The notes under the pieces: model-generated
What the model saw: only the letters and a program-made list of their open reading frames with translations
Database searches by the model: none
Told to the model about the DNA's origin: nothing
In this document: positions 8,224 to 16,341 of the stretch, in pieces
Layout: every line of letters begins with the position of its first letter
Position numbering within the stretch: position 1 is the first letter of the stretch
Position numbers and translations under genes: made by a program
NCBI RefSeq assembly: GCF_047549485.1
Contig: NZ_CP180191.1
Coordinates: 3,534,001 to 3,598,000, forward strand
Source: Piscinibacterium candidicorallinum
GTDB lineage: Bacteria > Pseudomonadota > Gammaproteobacteria > Burkholderiales > Burkholderiaceae_C
Direction: 5' to 3'
DNA: 64,000 nucleotides

Positions 8224-9456
8224 ATGCCTGTACTGCACCTCTCGCTCGACGACGCGCGCACACTGCACTTGGCCGCCCAGGGCCTGGCCACGCCGACCGC
8301 CAAGCCCGCCACCCGGGCGGACCTGGCGCGCTGCATCCGCCGCATGCAGCTGCTGCAGATCGACACGATTCACGTCGTGAACCGCAGCCCCTATCTCGTG
8401 CTGTTCGCCCGTCTGGGCGCCTACCCGACCGAATGGCTGGAGCAGCTGCTCGCGCGCGGCACGATCTTCGAGACCTGGGCGCACGAGGCCTGCTTTGCAC
8501 CCATCGAGGACTGGGCCCTGCACCGCGGCTACAACGCCGAGCGCCGCCACTGGGGCATGAATGGCGCACAGCGCGTCTACCGCAGCCATCGCAGCCACAT
8601 GCACACGCTGCTCGAACACATCCGGATGCGGGGCGCCGTGAAGTCCAGCGACTTCGAGCGCACGGATGGCCAAAGTGGCGGCTGGTGGGGCTGGAAAAAC
8701 GAGAAGCGCTGGCTGGAAGCCTGGTTTGCGCTGGGGGAACTGATGGTGGCTCGGCGCGAGAACTTCCAACGCGTATATGACCTGACCGAGCGCGTCCACC
8801 CAGAGGCCGCGAGCCTGCCGAAGCTCACCGTGGCAGAGGCCCAGGCGCAGATGACCGAGCGCGCCATCCGTGCACTGGGCATCACCCGGGCGCGCTGGGT
8901 GAACGACTACTTCCGCACCAAGCCCAAGCTCAAGGACCGGGACCTCGCGCCGCTGCTCGATGCCGGCGTGATCGAGCGGGTGCAGATCGGCGACTGGCGC
9001 GAGCCCGCCTACGTCCACCGCGAATACCTGGCACTCGCCCGCAAGGTGCTGCGCGGCACCGTCACGGCGCAGCACACCACCCTGCTCTCGCCCTTCGACC
9101 CCGTGGTCTGGGACCGCGAGCGCGCCAGCCACCTGTTCGGCTTCGACTACCGCATCGAGTGCTACACGCCCGAGCCCAAGCGCAAGTACGGCTACTTCGT
9201 GCTGCCCATCCTGCACGGCAACGCGCTCGCGGGCCGACTCGATGCCAAGGCGCACCGCAGCGAAGGCGTGTTTGAAGTGAAGGCCCTGCACTGGGAAGCC
9301 GATGCAGCGGTGGACGAAGCCGTCCGCGTGGCGGTGGCGCGTGCCTTGATCGACAGCGCCGCGTGGCATGGCTGCAGCGAGGTACGCCTGAGCAGCGCCG
9401 TGCAGCTGAAGGTTCGCCGTGCGATGACTGCGGCGCTCAAGGCCGCGATGGCCTGA
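8224..9456 (+). CDS. YcaQ-family winged-helix DNA glycosylase
   Basis: HTH_42 (YcaQ/AlkZ) family protein of 410 residues. These enzymes excise alkylated bases or unhook interstrand crosslinks. The catalytic Q-x-D motif typical of the YcaQ branch is visible as Gln45-Ile-Asp47 in LLQIDTIHVVNRS. The family segments RSPYLVLFARLG, IFETWAHEACF and LSPFDPVVWDRER are also present. The start ATG 8224 is the only upstream choice. It stands alone, converging on the glycan cluster with a 13 bp gap. Substrate preference is inferred from the motif only. Confidence 0.9.
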   Translation: MPVLHLSLDDARTLHLAAQGLATPTAKPATRADLARCIRRMQLLQIDTIHVVNRSPYLVLFARLGAYPTEWLEQLLARGTIFETWAHEACFAPIEDWALHRGYNAERRHWGMNGAQRVYRSHRSHMHTLLEHIRMRGAVKSSDFERTDGQSGGWWGWKNEKRWLEAWFALGELMVARRENFQRVYDLTERVHPEAASLPKLTVAEAQAQMTERAIRALGITRARWVNDYFRTKPKLKDRDLAPLLDAGVIERVQIGDWREPAYVHREYLALARKVLRGTVTAQHTTLLSPFDPVVWDRERASHLFGFDYRIECYTPEPKRKYGYFVLPILHGNALAGRLDAKAHRSEGVFEVKALHWEADAAVDEAVRVAVARALIDSAAWHGCSEVRLSSAVQLKVRRAMTAALKAAMA

Positions 9457-9469
9457 GCCGCACCGCGGG

Positions 9470-10444
9470 TCAGGCGCGGCCCTTGAGCCGTGCCCGCAGG
9501 CGGTTCACGCCGGCATTGAAGCCGGGGTAGTTGAGCTTGAAGAACTTGCGCAGGCGCCAGGCCAGCGGCAGTTCGCCGTGCTCACGCAACAGCGCCCGGC
9601 GCGCGGCGGCATCCGGCGCCTGGCTCAGGGCCCAGAGGTAGCGGGCGCGCGCCAGCGGCGTGCGCAGCTGGGCCTCAATGGCCTCGTGCAGCCCGGCCAC
9701 CTGCGCGTCGCGCAGCAACTGCTCCATTTCCGCCACCAGCCGGCCGTTCTGGGTGCGCATCCAGCCGGTGAGGTCCTCGGCCGTGAGCATGGCCTGCCGG
9801 GTGGACACGCCGCCCTGGCGGTAGTGCACCAGCGGCTCGGGAATCGTCATGGCCCCACCGCTGACAATGGCGCGGAAGGTGGTGATCTGGTCCTCGTAGG
9901 CGATGCGCGGATCGAAGGGGCCGAAGCGCTCCATGCTGCGCCGCGTGAAGGCCTGCGCCGCGCCGATCACATGCGGGCGGCGGGCCAGCCACGCGCGAGC
10001 GTCCGGCCACTGCGCCAGGTCATCCACGGGCACGATCTGTGTGGGTGTGCCGTCCTGGCGCATGCCCTGCAGGTGGCTGGCGATCAGGTCCAGTCGCTCG
10101 CCGCTGGCACGCCATGCAGCCAGCAGTTTGGCCACGCGGTCGGGCGTGGACAGGTCATCGCCGGCGGCCGTAATGAGCAGCGGCGCGCGCGTCATCTCGA
10201 TCAATGCGTTGTAGTGGCCGGCAATGCCCAGATTCTGCTGGCCGCGTCGCACGCGCACCTGGTGCGGGCCGCGATAGGCGGCGGCGATCGCCTCGAGGAT
10301 CTCGCCGGTGGCATCGGGCGAGGCGTCATCGGACAGGATGATCTCGATCGGCTCGCAGGCCTGCGCCAGCACGCTGTGCGCGGCCTGCGCAACGAAGTCC
10401 GCCTGGCGGTAGGCCAGCACTAGGACCGCAGCGGTGGCTTGCAT
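9470..10444 (-). CDS. Family 2 glycosyltransferase (cluster end)
   Basis: GT-A fold glycosyltransferase of 324 residues with the N-terminal AAVLVLAYRQADFV strand, IILSDDASPD nucleotide-sugar site, NLGIAGHYNAL and AAGDD (DxD-like) motifs. The C-terminal portion lacks membrane helices, so it is probably a peripheral cytoplasmic enzyme. It is clearly paralogous to the gene at 12943-13881: both share EPIEIILSDD, AAGDD, a RRP(H/Y)(V/I)(I/V)GA segment and DQI(T/N)TFRAIVSGGA. It starts 8 bp after the aminotransferase stop, so it is the last gene of a minus-strand operon. Donor and acceptor are unknown. Confidence 0.9.
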   Translation of the reverse strand: MQATAAVLVLAYRQADFVAQAAHSVLAQACEPIEIILSDDASPDATGEILEAIAAAYRGPHQVRVRRGQQNLGIAGHYNALIEMTRAPLLITAAGDDLSTPDRVAKLLAAWRASGERLDLIASHLQGMRQDGTPTQIVPVDDLAQWPDARAWLARRPHVIGAAQAFTRRSMERFGPFDPRIAYEDQITTFRAIVSGGAMTIPEPLVHYRQGGVSTRQAMLTAEDLTGWMRTQNGRLVAEMEQLLRDAQVAGLHEAIEAQLRTPLARARYLWALSQAPDAAARRALLREHGELPLAWRLRKFFKLNYPGFNAGVNRLRARLKGRA

Positions 10445-10452
10445 CCGCGCAA

Positions 10453-11559
10453 TCAGCCCAGCGCGCGCAGCACGTCACGCAGCGCCTGCACCACGGCAAG
10501 CGTCTGCGCATCGGTCTGGGTGGGGCCGATCGGCAGGCTGAAGACCTCGGCATGGATGCGCTCGGCCAGCGGCAGGCTGCCGGCAGGTACGTTCAATGAG
10601 GCATAGGCCTGCTGCTGGTGCGGCGCGATCGGGTAGTGCACGACGATGCCCACGCCCGCCACCTTCAGGCCCTCGATGATCGCGTCACGCTTGGGATGGC
10701 GCACCACGAAGAGGTGCCAGACCGGCTCAACGTCGGCGCGCACCTGCGGCAAGGTGAGCGGCAGACCCGCCAGTTCGCGCTGGTAGATCGCAGCAATCTC
10801 GCGGCGCCGCGCGTTGTCGGCATCCAGCAGGGGCAGCTTGGCGCGCAGGAAGGCGGCCTGCAATTCGTCCAGGCGCGAGTTGTAGCCAATCACCTCGTTC
10901 TGATACTTCACGCGCGAGCCGTAGTTGCGCAGCACGCGGATGCGCTCGGCCAGCTGCGGATCGTTGGTGGTCACGGCACCGCCATCGCCCAGCGCGCCCA
11001 GGTTCTTGCCGGGGTAGAAGCTCCAGGCCACGGCGTCGCCATGCGCGCCCAAGCGCGCACCGTCAATGCGCGCACCATGGGCCTGCGCGCCGTCTTCCAC
11101 CACCTTCAGCCCATGCTGGCGGGCGATGGCCACGATGTCGTTGATCGCAGCCGGCTGGCCATAGAGATGCACGGGCATCACGGCACGCGTGCGCGGCGTG
11201 ATGGCTGCGGCAATCCTTGCCGGGTCCATGTTGCAGGTGCCTTCCACGGGCTCCACCGGCACGGGCGTGGCACCCACGTGCGAGACCGCCAGCCAGGTGG
11301 CGATGTAGGTGTTCGAGGGCACGAGCACCTCGTCGCCCGGGCCGATGTCCAGCGCCTTGAGTGCGAGGATCAGTGCGTCGAGCCCGTTGGCCACGCCGAT
11401 GCAGTGCTTCGCCTCGCACCAGGCGGCGTATTCGCGCTCGAACTGCTCGACCTCCTGACCGAGGATCAGCCAGCCGGACTGCAGCACGCGCTCCAGCGCG
11501 GCATGCATGGCCTCGCTCTGGCGCAGGTTGATGGCTTTGAGGTCGAGAAATGGAATCAT
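10453..11559 (-). CDS. DegT/DnrJ/EryC1 PLP sugar aminotransferase (FdtB/QdtB-like)
   Basis: Aspartate aminotransferase-fold enzyme of 368 residues that aminates a keto nucleotide sugar. It starts MIPFLDLKAIN. It shows GVANGLDAL, the VEDGAQAHGA segment and the PLP lysine Lys185 in FYPGKNLGALGDGG. With the adjacent ketoisomerase and acyltransferase it is best read as the C3-aminotransferase making dTDP-3-amino-3,6-dideoxyhexose (Fuc3N or Qui3N); which epimer cannot be told here. The start at 11559 is preferred to an in-frame upstream codon at 11649 that overlaps the previous gene. Confidence 0.92.
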   Translation of the reverse strand: MIPFLDLKAINLRQSEAMHAALERVLQSGWLILGQEVEQFEREYAAWCEAKHCIGVANGLDALILALKALDIGPGDEVLVPSNTYIATWLAVSHVGATPVPVEPVEGTCNMDPARIAAAITPRTRAVMPVHLYGQPAAINDIVAIARQHGLKVVEDGAQAHGARIDGARLGAHGDAVAWSFYPGKNLGALGDGGAVTTNDPQLAERIRVLRNYGSRVKYQNEVIGYNSRLDELQAAFLRAKLPLLDADNARRREIAAIYQRELAGLPLTLPQVRADVEPVWHLFVVRHPKRDAIIEGLKVAGVGIVVHYPIAPHQQQAYASLNVPAGSLPLAERIHAEVFSLPIGPTQTDAQTLAVVQALRDVLRALG

Positions 11560-11588
11560 GGGAACCAGAGAATCTTGAGGGGGATCGA

Positions 11589-12077
11589 TCAGGCCGCAGG
11601 CGGAACGGCCGGGGCCGGACCGCGCGAGCGCGCCGGATTGCCGACCCACAGCTCACCGGGCGGCACATCGCGTGTGACCACGCTGCCGGCACCGATCATG
11701 GCGCCGGCACCAATGCGTACCCCGCCCAGGATGGTGGCATTGGCGCCGATCGAGGCCCAGCGCTCGATGACGGTGATCAGCGGCTGCTCGAGGTACTGCT
11801 TGGAGCGGGGATAGGGGTTGTTGACGAAGCTGACGTTGGGGCCGATGAAGACGTCGTCCTCGACGCGCACGCCGTCCCAGAGCTGCACACCGCTCTTGAC
11901 GGTGACGCGATCCCCCAGGATCACGTCGCCCTCGATCAGGCACAGGGCATTGATGTTGCAGTCGCGCCCGATGCGCGCGCCGCGCAGCACCACGCAGAAC
12001 TGCCAGACGGTGCTGCCTTCGCCGATCTGCTCGGTCTGCACATCGGCCAGCGCATGGATGCCGGGCCGGGTGCTCAT
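11589..12077 (-). CDS. Left-handed beta-helix sugar N-acyltransferase (FdtC/QdtC-like)
   Basis: Hexapeptide-repeat acyltransferase of 162 residues. Repeats such as IGRDCNINALCLIEGDVILG, then VEDDVFIGPNVSFVNNPYPRS, IGANATILGGVRIG and AGSVVTRDVPPG form the beta helix; the tail ENPA-like GNPARS is typical. It probably acetylates the 3-amino group of the dTDP sugar made by the neighbouring aminotransferase. Its ATG overlaps the ketoisomerase stop as ATGA (12074-12077). The C-terminal Pro/Ala tail is not conserved. Confidence 0.88.
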   Translation of the reverse strand: MSTRPGIHALADVQTEQIGEGSTVWQFCVVLRGARIGRDCNINALCLIEGDVILGDRVTVKSGVQLWDGVRVEDDVFIGPNVSFVNNPYPRSKQYLEQPLITVIERWASIGANATILGGVRIGAGAMIGAGSVVTRDVPPGELWVGNPARSRGPAPAVPPAA

Positions 12078-12835
12078 GCGGCGCGCGCCTTGGCCGCAAG
12101 CGCCTTGAACTGCGCGTAGTCGCGGATGTAGTCGGCCGCGTCGTAGTAGTCGGAGGCGAAGACGAGCAGCAACGCGTCGGCCGAGTACTTGTACTGGATG
12201 CCCCAGGTCATGGGCGGCAGATACAGGCCGATCTCCGGTCCGTCGAGCAGGACTTCCACGCGCTGCTCGCCGTCATCGCAGACCACCGCACAGCTGCCGC
12301 GCACGCAGATCAGGAACTGGTGGCACTGGTGGTGGGCGTGCTCGCCGCGCACCTCGCGGCTGGGCACACCAAACACCATGAAGTAGCGCCGCGGCACGAA
12401 CGGCACGCTGCGCTCGAATTCGCCCACGGTCAGATCGCCGCGCAGGTCGCGGATGATCGGGAAGCGGTGAAGGGTGACGCCCTTGACACCCACCGGCTGA
12501 ACGCCGGTCTTCGCCTGTGCGGTGCTTGCAGCGGCGGGCGCGGCCATGTTGCCGGTGTCGACATAGCCCACGATGCTGGCCGGGTTGCCTTCGACGATGG
12601 CGCCCGGCGGCACTGGGCGCGTGACCACGGCGCCTTCACGAATCTGAGCATGTGCGGCCACGCTCACGCCGGGCAGCACGCTGGCATTCGCCCCCACGTG
12701 TACGCCCGTAGCCAGCTGTGCGCCCTGCCCTACCCAGGCACCGAAGGCCACCCGCACATCGGCGGCGAGTTCGACACCGGGCTCAATGCGCGCGGCCGGG
12801 TCGATCAGCGCGGGAGAAGGAGCGGCTTGCACCAT
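12074..12835 (-). CDS. WxcM/FdtA-type dTDP-sugar 3,4-ketoisomerase fused to an N-terminal hexapeptide domain
   Basis: Protein of 253 residues with two parts. Residues about 10-90 are hexapeptide repeats ending in REGAVVTRPVPPGAIVEGNP. Residues about 120-250 are a cupin ketoisomerase of the FdtA/QdtA/WxcM family, with the active-site stretch RGEHAHHQCHQF (His166, His168) and LYLPPMTWG. The cupin converts dTDP-4-keto-6-deoxyglucose to the 3-keto sugar for amination. The order resembles bifunctional FdtD/WxcM proteins, but the N-terminal domain is short, and a complete separate acyltransferase follows, so its activity is doubtful. Confidence 0.88.
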   Translation of the reverse strand: MVQAAPSPALIDPAARIEPGVELAADVRVAFGAWVGQGAQLATGVHVGANASVLPGVSVAAHAQIREGAVVTRPVPPGAIVEGNPASIVGYVDTGNMAAPAAASTAQAKTGVQPVGVKGVTLHRFPIIRDLRGDLTVGEFERSVPFVPRRYFMVFGVPSREVRGEHAHHQCHQFLICVRGSCAVVCDDGEQRVEVLLDGPEIGLYLPPMTWGIQYKYSADALLLVFASDYYDAADYIRDYAQFKALAAKARAA

Positions 12836-12942
12836 GGTTCAGGCAGGCGGAAGGTGGTGGAGCGGCGCAGCGCCAGACCGATTGCTGCGCCACGTGTTGG
12901 GTGAAGCCAAGAGCATAGCGGCGGCCCCGCTGTACAGCGCGC

Positions 12943-13881
12943 TCAGCGTTGGCGCCACCAATGCTGCAGGGCGCGCCGGTAGCGCCATGCCGTGGACAGC
13001 TGCGGATAAGCGCCCGCCACGCGCAGATGCGCCGCGAGACCCTGCGCACCAACAAGGTCCCGCGCCATCAGAAAGGCGCCGTAGTGCTGCGCCAGATGCG
13101 CGGCCACCTGGCCACTCACGCCCGCCACAGCGGCGTCTGCCGTGAGCTGCGCATGCTCGGCCACCATCCAGGCGCGGTGCCGGCGGGCGCGTTGCTCGCG
13201 TATTTCGGCCTCGCTGCGCTCGATGTGTGTGGAGCTGCCACCCACGCGCCAACGGACAGGCGCACAGTCCAGCGTAAGCGCGCCGCCACTGACGATGGCG
13301 CGGAAGGTGTTGATCTGGTCTTCGCAGAACACGCCGTCCTGGTACAGCCCGAAGCGGTCAAACAGGCGCCGCGTGAAGGCGTGGCCTGCACCGACGATGT
13401 AGGGGCGCCGCGCGGCCCATTGCTCGGCTGAGCGCCAGTCCTGCAGGGCGTCCACGCGGCGAAGCTCCAGCGGCTCGCCGGTGTAGCTCATCTCGCGTAT
13501 GTGGGTGGCGATCAGGTCCGGGCGGCAGTCGGCCGCGCGCCAGGCCGCCAGCAAGGTGGCGATGCGATCGGGCTCGGAGAAGTCGTCGCCTGCGGCCGGC
13601 ACGATCAGCGCCCCCGAGCTGGCCTGGATGAGCATGTTGACGTGCCCGCCGATGCCCAGGTTTCGCGGCGTGCGCTGGGCACGGACGCGATGCGGCCCGC
13701 GATAGCTCGCCGCGACCTCCTGCAGGATGGCGAAGGTATCGTCGCTGGAGCTGTCATCGGACAGGATGATCTCGATTGGCTCGCAGTCCTGGTTCACGCA
13801 GCTCTGCGCGGCCTCGCGCGCAAACGCCGCCTGGTTGTAGGCAAACAGGATGATGGAGACGGCAGGCGCGGAGTCGGTCAT
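12943..13881 (-). CDS. Family 2 glycosyltransferase, paralogue of the 9470-10444 gene
   Basis: GT-A glycosyltransferase of 312 residues. Motifs: VSIILFAYNQAAF at the N-terminus, EPIEIILSDDSSSDDT, NLGIGGHVNML, PAAGDDFSEPDR, and FCEDQINTFRAIVSGGA. No membrane helix. It lies upstream of the ketoisomerase across a 107 bp gap. Because its closest visible relative is at the other end of the same cluster, the pair probably arose by duplication and acts on related acceptors in one glycan. Confidence 0.9.
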   Translation of the reverse strand: MTDSAPAVSIILFAYNQAAFAREAAQSCVNQDCEPIEIILSDDSSSDDTFAILQEVAASYRGPHRVRAQRTPRNLGIGGHVNMLIQASSGALIVPAAGDDFSEPDRIATLLAAWRAADCRPDLIATHIREMSYTGEPLELRRVDALQDWRSAEQWAARRPYIVGAGHAFTRRLFDRFGLYQDGVFCEDQINTFRAIVSGGALTLDCAPVRWRVGGSSTHIERSEAEIREQRARRHRAWMVAEHAQLTADAAVAGVSGQVAAHLAQHYGAFLMARDLVGAQGLAAHLRVAGAYPQLSTAWRYRRALQHWWRQR

Positions 13882-13963
13882 CGGATCTGGGAGGAGCGGT
13901 CAGCGGATGCGGCGGCTTTGCGCCCGGTCTCGCAGCCTCGGCGGGCTGCGTCTTGCGCGAAGG

Positions 13964-14947
13964 TTAGCCGCCGCGCCAGGGTGCAAGCTTCACTGCAGCT
14001 TGTGCCGCACCGCGTGCGCGCGCGAGTGACTGCGCCGCCTTGGCGCCGCGCCCGGTCAGGCGGTACAGCCAGCCGTTGATGCGGCGGCGCCAGACCTCGC
14101 TGCGCTGCAGGCTCAGTGCTGCGGCTGGGCCGGCATGCAGTGCGTAGAGCAGCACTCGGGATCGTCCGGTATGAAAGGCCCGCAGCGGGCTGGGCGTTTG
14201 CGGTGCCGCAGGCTGTGCAGCCGCAGCGGCATCCCGGCTGGACGCACCATTCAGGTGGAAGGCCTGCGCAGCCGGTTCGACCAGAATTGACCACCCCGCC
14301 TTGCGCAGCCGCAGGCAGAGGTCGTTGTCCTCGTAGTAAAGAAAGAAGCGCTCATCAAAACCATGCACGGCACGCAGGGCGTCGGTGCGCGCGAGCCAGC
14401 AGGCGGCGGTGGCGAAGTCTGTGCACAGCGGCCCTTCAGCCAGCGCGGTACGCGGCTTCCAGGCAAATTCATTCATGTGATGCCCGGCCTCAGGCCGCCA
14501 GCCGCCGTTACTGTCCGGATTCAGGATCAGCGGCGCGGCGATGGCGAGCTGCGCTTCCGCCAGCAGCCAAGCGCGCAGGCGCTGCACATCGGCCGCGGTA
14601 ATCGAGCAGTCCGGGTTAAGCAGGAGCGCGTAGGGCGTGCTCAATCGCGCGAGGCCCGCGTTGTTACCGGCACCGAAGCCGACGTTTTGCTCCAGCCGAA
14701 CCACCTGCGCCTGCGGCAGCGCCGCCTTGAGATGTGCAGCGCAATCGTCCGCGCTGGCGTTGTCCACCGCAATCACCTGCGGCGCATCCGCAAGGCACTC
14801 AGCCAGCGCCGGCACGCAGGCGGCGCTGTTGAAAAGCACGAGCAGAACGGTGATGTCCTGCGGCCAGTCTGCAGAGGACCCGGAAACCGAGATCAAGGCT
14901 GGGTGCGGCTTTTCAGGCCAAAGCGGCTGAAGAGCCGCCCGGGACAA
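13964..14947 (-). CDS. Family 2 glycosyltransferase, rhamnosyltransferase-like
   Basis: GT-A enzyme of up to 327 residues with the WbbL/rhamnosyltransferase pattern: ITVLLVLFNSA, VIAVDNASADD, NVGFGAGNNAG, LLLNPDCSI, and YYEDNDLCLRLRKAGW. It probably adds a deoxyhexose to a surface polysaccharide. The start is uncertain: the frame opens with TTG 14947, but its first 16 or so residues come from a copy of the dispersed repeat (14901-14964). TTG 14899 is an alternative, and no start has a convincing ribosome binding site. It follows ccsB by 21 bp. Confidence 0.87.
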   Translation of the reverse strand: MSRAALQPLWPEKPHPALISVSGSSADWPQDITVLLVLFNSAACVPALAECLADAPQVIAVDNASADDCAAHLKAALPQAQVVRLEQNVGFGAGNNAGLARLSTPYALLLNPDCSITAADVQRLRAWLLAEAQLAIAAPLILNPDSNGGWRPEAGHHMNEFAWKPRTALAEGPLCTDFATAACWLARTDALRAVHGFDERFFLYYEDNDLCLRLRKAGWSILVEPAAQAFHLNGASSRDAAAAAQPAAPQTPSPLRAFHTGRSRVLLYALHAGPAAALSLQRSEVWRRRINGWLYRLTGRGAKAAQSLARARGAAQAAVKLAPWRGG

Positions 14948-14964
14948 GCGAAAAGACCTTCTGG
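14901..14964 (+). repeat. Dispersed 60-bp repeat, copy D
   Basis: Sequence GTGCGGCTTTTCAGGCC, then AAAGCGGCTGAAGAGCCGCC, then GGGACAAGCGAAAAGACCTT. The GCGGCTTTTC and GAAGAGCCGC halves pair as a stem. It straddles the ccsB-glycosyltransferase junction and provides the candidate TTG start and N-terminal codons of the glycosyltransferase. Confidence 0.75.
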
Positions 14965-14968
14965 CGGC

Positions 14969-16327
14969 TCAAAGCGCCCCGTAGGAATGCAGGCCCGACA
15001 GGAACATGTTCACGCCGAGGAAGGCGAACCCCGTGATCAGCAGACCGATCACCGCCCAGTAGGCCGCGAAGGTGCCGCGCAGGCCCTTGATGAAGCGAAG
15101 GTGCAGCCAAGCCGCGTAGTTCAGCCAGACGATCAGCGCCCAGGTCTCCTTCGGGTCCCACTGCCAGTAGGCACCCCAGGCTTCGGCTGCCCAGAGCGCG
15201 CCCAGGATCGTGGCGATGGTGAAGAAGGCGAAGCCGATGGCGATCGCCTTGTACATGACGTCGTCCATCACCTCGAAACTTGGCAGCACCGCGGCGATGC
15301 GCTTGCGGAAGATCACCACCGAACCTGCGAACAGGGCCGAGATGCCGAAGTACAGCGCCCAGTAGGTGGGCAGACCCTGCGTGCGGAACACCAGCGGCTC
15401 GATGCACAGGGCCACGCCCATCACGAAGAGGAAGCCCAGCGTGAACTTGTTGTTGGTGGCTGCCGCGTCCTTGAGCAGATAGGCAAAACCGACCATCGCT
15501 GCAATCGAGAAGGTGCCGTAGCCCACGAAGTTGGCAGGCACATGCAGCTTCATCCACCAGCTTTGCAGTGCAGGCACCAAGGGCTGGATTTCGTGCGCCT
15601 GACGGTCAAAGGTGTACCAGAGCAGGAAGGCTACGGCCGCCACGACCACGAGCGACACGAACGCGCCCATGGCGCGCGTCTTGTGCTTGGCTTCGTAGTA
15701 GAGGTAGAAGATCGAGGTCATGACCGCAAACAGCACGAAGACTTCGTACAGATTGCTGACCGGAATGTGGCCGATGTCCGGCCCGATCAGGTGGCCTTCG
15801 CGCCAGCGCACGAGCATGCCGATGGTGCCCATGACGGACGCCGCCCAGGTGAACACCGTACCCATCCACTGCGGCGTTTCCTTGTGTGCAAAGAGCCCGA
15901 TCCAGTAGCACACACAGGCCAGCATGTAGAGCAGGCACATCCACAGGATGGCAGACTGGCTGGACAGGAAGTACTTCAGCAGAAACGCCTGCTCGGCCTG
16001 TTTGAGGTCACCGCCATAGATGGCAATGGCCAACAGCGCAAGAGCGCCACTGCCGATGAAGTAGTAGGCCAGCGGCCGCCAGGCCCAGCCGAGCGCGATC
16101 AGGCCCGGGGCTGTACCGATCAGGATCCAGGTCTCGTAGGAGTCCATCTTGGCGTCGTAGCGCCATAGGGTATAACCCATGAGCGCGAAGATGAGCGCTG
16201 CAAAGCCCCAATCGAATGCGCTGCGGCTGAAGTAAGCCGCGATGCCGCTGCGTGGGCTGATGATGACGGATTGCCCTGTCGCCTGCGGCGTCTGGGTGGC
16301 CTGCGACGCCACGGTGGTCGTGTTCAT
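14969..16327 (-). CDS. ccsB: CcsB/CcsA cytochrome c synthase membrane subunit (System II)
   Basis: Polytopic membrane protein of 452 residues, the heme-handling half of the System II cytochrome c synthase (CcsA/ResC family; usually named ccsB in Betaproteobacteria). The tryptophan-rich heme motif appears as QWDPKETWALIVWLNYAAWLH near residue 380, with flanking conserved histidines. About eight or more hydrophobic helices are visible. It follows resB by 14 bp, so the two are co-expressed and form one complex that attaches heme to apocytochromes in the periplasm. Confidence 0.96.
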   Translation of the reverse strand: MNTTTVASQATQTPQATGQSVIISPRSGIAAYFSRSAFDWGFAALIFALMGYTLWRYDAKMDSYETWILIGTAPGLIALGWAWRPLAYYFIGSGALALLAIAIYGGDLKQAEQAFLLKYFLSSQSAILWMCLLYMLACVCYWIGLFAHKETPQWMGTVFTWAASVMGTIGMLVRWREGHLIGPDIGHIPVSNLYEVFVLFAVMTSIFYLYYEAKHKTRAMGAFVSLVVVAAVAFLLWYTFDRQAHEIQPLVPALQSWWMKLHVPANFVGYGTFSIAAMVGFAYLLKDAAATNNKFTLGFLFVMGVALCIEPLVFRTQGLPTYWALYFGISALFAGSVVIFRKRIAAVLPSFEVMDDVMYKAIAIGFAFFTIATILGALWAAEAWGAYWQWDPKETWALIVWLNYAAWLHLRFIKGLRGTFAAYWAVIGLLITGFAFLGVNMFLSGLHSYGAL

Positions 16328-16341
16328 GGTCTACCCCTTGC

